Below, piece by piece: positions 58,353-64,000 of a stretch of DNA of 64,000 nt (its first letter is position 1; the number at the start of each line of letters is the position of its first letter). The stretch is from Diplocarpon mali (lineage: Eukaryota > Ascomycota > Leotiomycetes > Helotiales > Drepanopezizaceae). The notes under the pieces were generated by a model. The model ran no database searches. It was not told where the DNA came from and was given only the letters and a program-made list of their open reading frames with translations. Where the stretch lies: the NCBI GenBank assembly GCA_024741835.1, contig JAENRP010000056.1, forward strand, positions 1,444 through 65,443, read 5' to 3'. The translations under genes and the position numbers were made by a program.

Positions 58353-59336
58353 CTAGGCATCTAATGCTTCCCTCCGCACAGTGGATTGTGTTTCAAACGA
58401 TTTGAATGCCTCTTTGGCAGCCTCATCATCAGGTTCTGTCGCTTCCCACGCTTCGACTTTGATTTCGTACGCCTCTCTCCACCTTTGGAGCTCAGGATGG
58501 TAAGCTACTGTGGCAGCCTTGTAGTTCGCCTTTTTTTTCCGCACGCTGCTTGATCTCGCATCGCTCACGGAATTCTTTTGCTCTCTGCTCCAAGAAGGCT
58601 TTGTCAGCTTTCTCCTTGGATATTCTTGCTGCTGTAATTTTGTACGCGGAAGCTCTGCGCCTCTCATAATCAGCGGGTGCGGTAGCTTTCTGCCTGGCTA
58701 TTCTTACCGCGACCATTTTGATCTTGGCCGCTTTTTGCTCCCTGTACGCGACATGTTCGGCAGCTCTCTTCTCCTCATACTCCACACTTATCGCAGCTCT
58801 CAGCTTAGCCTTCTCGCATTCTGCAGTCCAAGATGCCTTGTACCTGTCTGCGATCGCCTCCTGCTTTCTGCTTCCGGCGGTGTTCTCAGCTCATATGAAT
58901 TCCATGGCCTTGACATCTTGTTCTCTTGCTAGTTTTCCAGCGGCTTTGGAAGCAGCTTGCTTGGCGATTTCCTCTTGCTGATCTCCCTCGTGTGCTGCTC
59001 GTGCCGCAACAAACTGGTTTCTAAGCGGCGCGTTCACCTTCACTCTAGCTACCTTTAAAATTGAGTCGGCATATCGAATGTCGTATATCTTGCGAAGTCT
59101 TTTATCGCTTAGGGTCTTGAATGCGCCTCCGAGCTATATACATATTAGTTACCAGTGTCTGATAGTATGGCATGAATACGTACCAACTGGAATTCTTGGG
59201 TTACCCGTAAAACTTTGTCTCGGTACTTGTCAGGGTGCTTCAGCAGACTTTGTAGCCAATATGCGATTCTGATCTCCTCCCCAGTACTCTCGAAGTCGAT
59301 TCCAAGAATGGTATAGTGATCATGAATGGTCGCCAT
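58353..59336 (-). pseudogene. DnaJ-domain (J-protein) gene with premature stop and frameshift
   Basis: Hsp40-type co-chaperone gene, apparently decayed. Exon 1 (59336-59184) and exon 2 from 59133, joined across a 50-bp intron with ACTAAT branch site, encode an N-terminal J-domain: ATIHDHYTILGIDFESTGEE, then LLKHPDKYRDK with an intact HPD motif, and LGGAFKTLSDKRLRKIYDIR. A Lys/Glu/Ala-rich helical region follows. It is interrupted by an in-frame TGA at 58893-58891 (CGA would restore an Arg) after 131 codons. Beyond it the same frame continues (EKRAAEHVAYREQKAAKIKM) to a run of eight Ts at 58532-58539, where the reading changes phase; the other phase then continues to a stop at 58353 (ATVAYHPELQRWREAYEIKV, EAWEATEPDDEAAKEAFKSF). 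A truncated 131-residue J-protein could still be made. Either fault could also be an assembly error. Confidence 0.75.
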
Positions 59337-61053
59337 AGCCCTGCTATACGGCGATGACCTTGTTTTAGATGTTGAACGCGTCAAAGGCTTTTCGAGAGTT
59401 TGATTATGAGATATTTTGGCAGATCGGATTTCACAAGTTTTCAAGAAAATTAAAGGCGAGGCCGCCCAGGAGCGTGTCTACTGTACTAGCGATAAGCGAA
59501 GTCAATATTAAGGTACGCAGGTGGTCGGCGCCGCGGTGGACCACAGCGATTTTTTGAGCTGGGACATTGGTAATCTACTAGAATTTAACAACATATATTT
59601 TCGCTTAATAATCTCAGTCTATTACTTATAGGTTTCATCGGTGAAATAAGAGCTAAACGTGCCTCTGATCGCCCATCCATCATGGAAAATTCTCCACTTT
59701 CCTTGTTGTCTCCAGGATAGAACCATCACAATTCTCCTCTCTCTCGTAAACTCGGCTTTCTCCTACCTTTGCATCAACGCGAACGGCGAGCATACTCCCG
59801 CTACAGAATCTCTTAATTTTGGTTCCATACTGTATGGCTCTGAGCCGCTGCAGCCTCTGTCACCTTCACGCTCGCCCGCTCTTCTCTCTTCACCGCTACA
59901 AACTATCTCTCCCTTGCTTTGATCAGCGTACTCTTTTTATTCAGCCAAACAACATCCACAAGCGAATCAGGATTCGCGTTCTCGAAGCCCTGCGGAAGCC
60001 AAGAACCCTCATACACCTTCTTTACCATAGTTTCTTCTTCCTCATACTGTTGGCATGACAAGCGACGGAGGTTAGCATGAGTATCCCTCTGATTTGTAGC
60101 CTTTGACGCTGCTCCCACAATATTATGCTGGCGACCTCGGTATCGGGTGACCGCCATACAGTAGTATGACTGAAATGTAAGCCAAACACCCCGTTCCCTA
60201 GGAAGCGGAATAATACTGTTGAGTACAGTGGGGGAGCCAGAATATTGGTGTGGCTTGCAAAGTCGAAATCTCACTTTCTCGTAGTACAAGCTGCAACCAG
60301 AGCCATTGTTTCTAAATCTATAGCTCTCGTGAAAGGGGCAGGTATAGATTCAGGCCGTAGGTATTCCAGGGCTAAAGCAACAAGCCTTTTAGGTAACCTC
60401 GTAAGAAAATGACCCAATATACTGGCAGTGCGATTACTGCGATACGTATACGATAGAGATCAGTTTGCTAGTTGCAATTTAGAAAAGAATTTAAACAAAT
60501 AAACATCATTTTGCTTTGGCAATTATTTTCTAACGATAATTTAGACGTCACTCAAAAGCAATATGCTCTAGAATATGAATATATACACATTATTTTCGTA
60601 AGGCTTTTACGCACAATGTATGGGTTGATATAAAACAAGAAGAAAAACACATTAATATAATCAAAAGACTTTCGAACGATTGCTTCGGTAGCCGAGTACA
60701 ACTAGCGAGGGGCTTAGGAGTAAACATTGAGCGGCTCGTAAGATATGAACTATGATTAGAGTTTAGGTGATGGCCTTCAAGGACGGAAGTCATGTGAAGC
60801 ATACAATGCATAGGATCAGCTGTAAGGCCGAGCAGAGCAAGAAGGCAGAATCTACAAGAGCTAGCAGGAAGGGTGCGATTTCTTTTCGAGGAAGCGCGGT
60901 GTATTTGTGGCCTCTTTTACACGTACAATCTTAACCCCTCTACACACCTGCAGCCGAGCAGCAAACGAACATTAAGTAAAGGATGCTTTCATGAAGAGAT
61001 TCAGAGAAGTTGTAGTGTAATATATATTGATATTTTTTCCGGATTGAGCAGTA
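59337..61053. other. Intergenic
   Basis: No supported gene. A minus-strand frame of 128 codons at 60289-59903 (ending NANPDSLVDVVWLNKKSTLI, then KARER) has mixed composition and no recognised domain; I leave it uncalled. Confidence 0.4.
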
Positions 61054-61144
61054 GCCTCTATAGCTCAGTGGTAGAGCGCGTCACTAGTAGTCTAATGAGA
61101 CATACGATATGACGATGTCGCCGGTTCAATTCCGTCTAGAGGCA
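61054..61144 (+). tRNA. tRNA-Thr (anticodon AGU) with intron
   Basis: Complete cloverleaf. Acceptor stem GCCTCTA/TAGAGGC (7 of 7 pairs) with discriminator A, D-arm GCTC...GAGC with GG in the loop, anticodon stem CGTCA/TGACG, anticodon AGT at 61086-61088. A 19-nt intron at 61090-61108 starts one base 3' of the anticodon, the canonical position in nuclear tRNAs. T-loop is TTCAATT; the T-stem GCCGG/CCGTC has one C-T mismatch. The AGU anticodon, read as IGU, decodes Thr ACU/ACC/ACA. No T-run terminator was located within a few bases; a TTTTT is at 61164. Confidence 0.9.
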
Positions 61145-61836
61145 GGTGAATGATTGAATGATTCTTTTTGTGCATCTTCTCCCTGGAGATTGGCGTTGGA
61201 CATGGTGCTAATGTGCGATTGGTAATGTTTGGATTACGAATTCTTGTTTGTTTTTGTGGGAATCGCTTAAGTTGCGTTAGTTAACAACCCAAGGAAAGGC
61301 CTTATATACAGGTCATCGGTATTTTGAAAGCTTTTATATTAGATCCCTATTTGTTATCCCTCAGAACAGAATTCATGTTCATGTTCACGTACTATGGAAT
61401 TCTGGACTGTTGATAAATGCTACGTTTAAGGTTGCTGCACTAGGCTGTGCTGCCCAGCTTTCGGCCAATTACAGTGCAATATCAATTCAGTTCAAGTGCC
61501 ACAAAGTAGAAATCAACTCTGCCAGCCGAAGCTTTCTAGCGCGAGGCTACTAACATGTATATAATATGAGAAAGATGATGGCAAGTATATCCACTGATCA
61601 TAGAAAATCTAAGATGCATATAACTACCAAATATGTCCTCGCTTGTCCAGAGTTGAAGAACCTTTTCTCCTGTAGTTTTTATAACGTGCCAGGTAAGGCT
61701 GGATCTTGGCACTCGTCGTCACGTCACATCAGAAACGCCCGCCTCATTGCAGCACCTCAAACAACCTTACGTCCTTCTATCTATTTTTACCAGATACACA
61801 ATGCGCTCTCGTCCACAGTTACGATAACACGGTACG
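61145..61836. promoter_or_regulatory. Region between tRNA-Thr and MED5
   Basis: Non-coding, AT-rich, with the MED5 promoter and 5' UTR toward its end. No element named. Confidence 0.4.
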
Positions 61837-64000
61837 ATGCCCTCCAGCTCCACTGTATGGCAGCAATTTCTAGACCGCTGCATCGAGACACGCCTTGACA
61901 TCGAACCCTTCACCACCTACGTCGAGCTCCTCAAGACCCAAGAACCTCTCCCAGCCGCGCGAATCGCACACATTTTCCTCGCGCCGCGCGAAGAAAACTG
62001 CAACGCCCTAGATCCGCGCGTTGTGCGATATGTGCAGACTCTGCTAAGCTTGGAGCTGGTCGACGTGCCATCGCTGCTGCGGGGGCTCTGGAAGGTTTCG
62101 AGCTTCAGGATACAGGAGGACGAGCAGGCGCAGAACAAGGAAGTAGATGGAGGAGAGGGCGGAAAGACTGAAAAGAGATGGTTGAACTCGTACACGACCG
62201 AGGAGACGCTGTTCTATCGCATGACGAAGATTATCTCTTCGGGCGCAGCACCGCGCGACCTGCAGGAGATCGTGGAACTAGTCAATGCCTGTATACAATG
62301 GATGGAGACAGTGGTATCTGCTACGCATACGGCGCACCAGCTGTTGAGTCTGGCGCCAACTCGTGCGGCTGAGATGGCGGCGCAACACATGGCATTGGGC
62401 ACGTTGGTGGTGTCGGTGGTAGAGAATGCCCAAGTGGTGCATGCGCTGGAGAAAAGGGCTGTGCCGAAACCTGTACGGAGTCACTTGAGCAAGGCTTTGG
62501 GAGGTTTTGTACCGCTGGTACTGCAAAGTAGCCCACAGAGTGCCGGCAGGCTGGAGATCTTCAGGACGGAGACATTGCCTGCTTTTGAGCCGCCTGAGAC
62601 CAAAGAGCCGAAGGGCGGAGCAGACAAGGATATCGAGGATATATTGCAGGATGGACTGGAGCTGCGCGTGGAAAGCATGGTGGTGGAAGAGATGCCCGTT
62701 GTAAACACGAGGATTGGGCTATACGTTTATTTGAATTCCTTGGTAAGGGGACAATGCAGTGGGAAAGAGAAGCTGCTAATGCGACGCAGCTCGTTGCACG
62801 ACCATTAATCGATGACAGTGCCATCTTTTCATATCTCCATAATCGATATCAGGCAAGCTCCCCTCGCCCGAAGCCATTTGTCTACTAACATCGCCACGCC
62901 AGGGCGACATTCGCTCAACTATCATAGACCTTATCCTTGCAGCCTTTGATATCCTCGCAAATGCCACCTTTCGTAACGAACGAGCTCAATCGATTACTAT
63001 TCACCGATCATTTCTTATAAACAAGATACCCCTCTTACTGTCAAACCTCTCGTCATCCTTGTTTCCACCCCTCACATCCGAGTATTGCATCACGGAAGCA
63101 TTGGGCCAAGTCGACACCACAGCATTCCCTACGCTGTCTAACATGTTCGATGAGACGAGCAGTAGCAACATGTTTTCGGACTCGGTGCGACAAGATTTTT
63201 GTTTTGCGTGCTGCCTGCATGGCCTGATCGAAGAGTCGAGCATTGAAGAGCTGCTGGGGGACATCCCGATGCAGAGCCTGCCAGCTGGAGGTAGATACGT
63301 GAAAGAAGAATTAGTTCAACAATGCTTGTCAGACCCGGAGAGAGCGGAAGGTTTGATTGACGAGTTGCAGAATATGGATGGAAATGTCGGGGCTGTCAGT
63401 CAAGCCATTACCGAGGTATTGATCGCCGCGATGCCGATGATCCCAGTACTGAGAGAAACAGGTCATTGCACGCCTGTGTAGCAACAAGGAAACAATGTCA
63501 CTGAAAAGCCTCTGCAGCCGGCTTGTACAGAAGCCATCCGCGCTCGATGTGATGCTTCTTTTCGACAAACCGACAGCATTCCTACAACCTATCTGCGATC
63601 TGCTTGATAATTGGCGCTATGACGAGGACCAAGGGGAGTATCAACCCGTCTACGAAGAGTTCGGTTCGATCCTCCTTCTAGTCTTGTCGTTCACATATCG
63701 ATATAACCTTTCAACGCTTGATCTAGGCATCCGGAGCCCCGAATCATTCGTGGCGAAGCTGCTCACGCGCGGACATCTCAGCCGCAAGATGGAGGAAACG
63801 TCCGAGTCTGAAAAGCAACATCTCACAGGTTGGATTCAGGGGCTTTTTGACAACGAAAGTGGCGGGCTAGGGGATGAGCTGATGTCGTCCTGCCCTCCGC
63901 AAGACTTCTACCTTCTCGTCCCCACGCTCTTCCACGAGACCGTGTTGGCATGCTCAACCCGAAACCTCTCTGACGAGACACTGAAAGGTGGGTTGGAGTA
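61837..64000 (+). CDS. MED5: Mediator complex subunit 5 (Nut1), 5' part, cut by window edge
   Basis: Tail-module subunit of Mediator. Exons 61837-62742, 62790-62852, 62903-63415 and 63462 to beyond 64000 join in frame, giving 673 complete codons within the window; family members are roughly 1000 residues. Recognisable sequence: STVWQQFLDRCIETRLDIEP, LDPRVVRYVQTLLSLELVDV, PSLLRGLWKVSSF, RLEIFRTETLPAFEP, then PVVNTRIGLYVYLNSL joined to LVARPLIDDSAIFSYL, FDILANATFRNERAQ, and PICDLLDNWRYDEDQGEYQP followed by LSTLDLGIRSPESFVAKLLT, in the order found in fungal Med5. Intron 2 uses a GC-AG pair (CAG|GCAAGC at 62853), which is a minor but known spliceosomal type; reading through it would end the frame. 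The C-terminal part lies outside the window. Confidence 0.9.

Noticed and set aside
59903..60289. 128-codon minus-strand frame
   Set aside because: Mixed, slightly protein-like composition but no recognised motif, no splice evidence, and surrounded by AT-rich non-coding DNA.
1..64000. CRISPR arrays, rRNA genes, prokaryotic operons
   Set aside because: No regularly spaced direct repeats of CRISPR type, no rRNA-like conserved blocks, and gene structure is eukaryotic throughout.

Overview
This 64 kb window is nuclear DNA of a filamentous ascomycete (Pezizomycotina). The signs are many short introns of about 50 bp with GT-AG borders and CTAAC/CTGAC-type branch sites, long flavocytochrome b2, P450, GH7 cellulase and MFS genes of fungal type, a single intron-containing nuclear tRNA, and coding relics whose stop codons are almost all TAA/TAG/TGA where CAA/CAG/CGA or TGG would fit, as expected from repeat-induced point mutation (RIP). 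All gene models below were spliced by eye and checked for frame; none was tested by search or RNA data.

Layout. 0-7 kb: tail of an M14 metallocarboxypeptidase, an AT-rich decayed stretch with a stop-riddled ORF, then a type IID (ENA-like) P-type cation ATPase on the minus strand. 7-11.6 kb: repeat-rich non-coding DNA. 11.6-19.9 kb: MFS sugar/polyol-type transporter, Sas10/Utp3 ribosome-biogenesis protein, and a membrane protein joining a RING-CH-like finger to an NFX1-like zinc finger. 20-24 kb: AT-rich DNA and an unrecognised 404-residue gene. 24.3-31.8 kb: cytochrome P450, paraoxonase-like lactonase and flavocytochrome b2-type hydroxyacid dehydrogenase, the last two divergent from a 605-bp shared intergenic region. 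33.9-35.7 kb: F-box protein.

36.3-42.0 kb is a gene graveyard: a truncated PARP relic (BRCT, WGR, start of the regulatory domain, no catalytic domain) and a roughly 3.6 kb multi-exon relic of unknown family, both carrying RIP-like nonsense codons. 42-47 kb: a possible small membrane protein, a 2'-5' RNA ligase-like protein that seems to lack both catalytic histidines, and a GH7 endoglucanase. 47.8-48.1 kb holds a short Tc1/mariner derivative with terminal inverted repeats and a remnant of the transposase C-terminus. 51.3-64 kb: Nop4-type four-RRM protein, Mediator subunit Med19, a decayed DnaJ-domain gene, tRNA-Thr(AGU) and the 5' part of Mediator subunit Med5.

Most intact genes are housekeeping (nucleolus, Mediator) or secreted/uptake functions and do not form an evident biosynthetic cluster. 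The nearest thing to a linked set is P450 + lactonase + hydroxyacid dehydrogenase, which could be a small catabolic or detoxification module; that is inference. The most unusual material is the RIP-marked decayed region around 36-42 kb.
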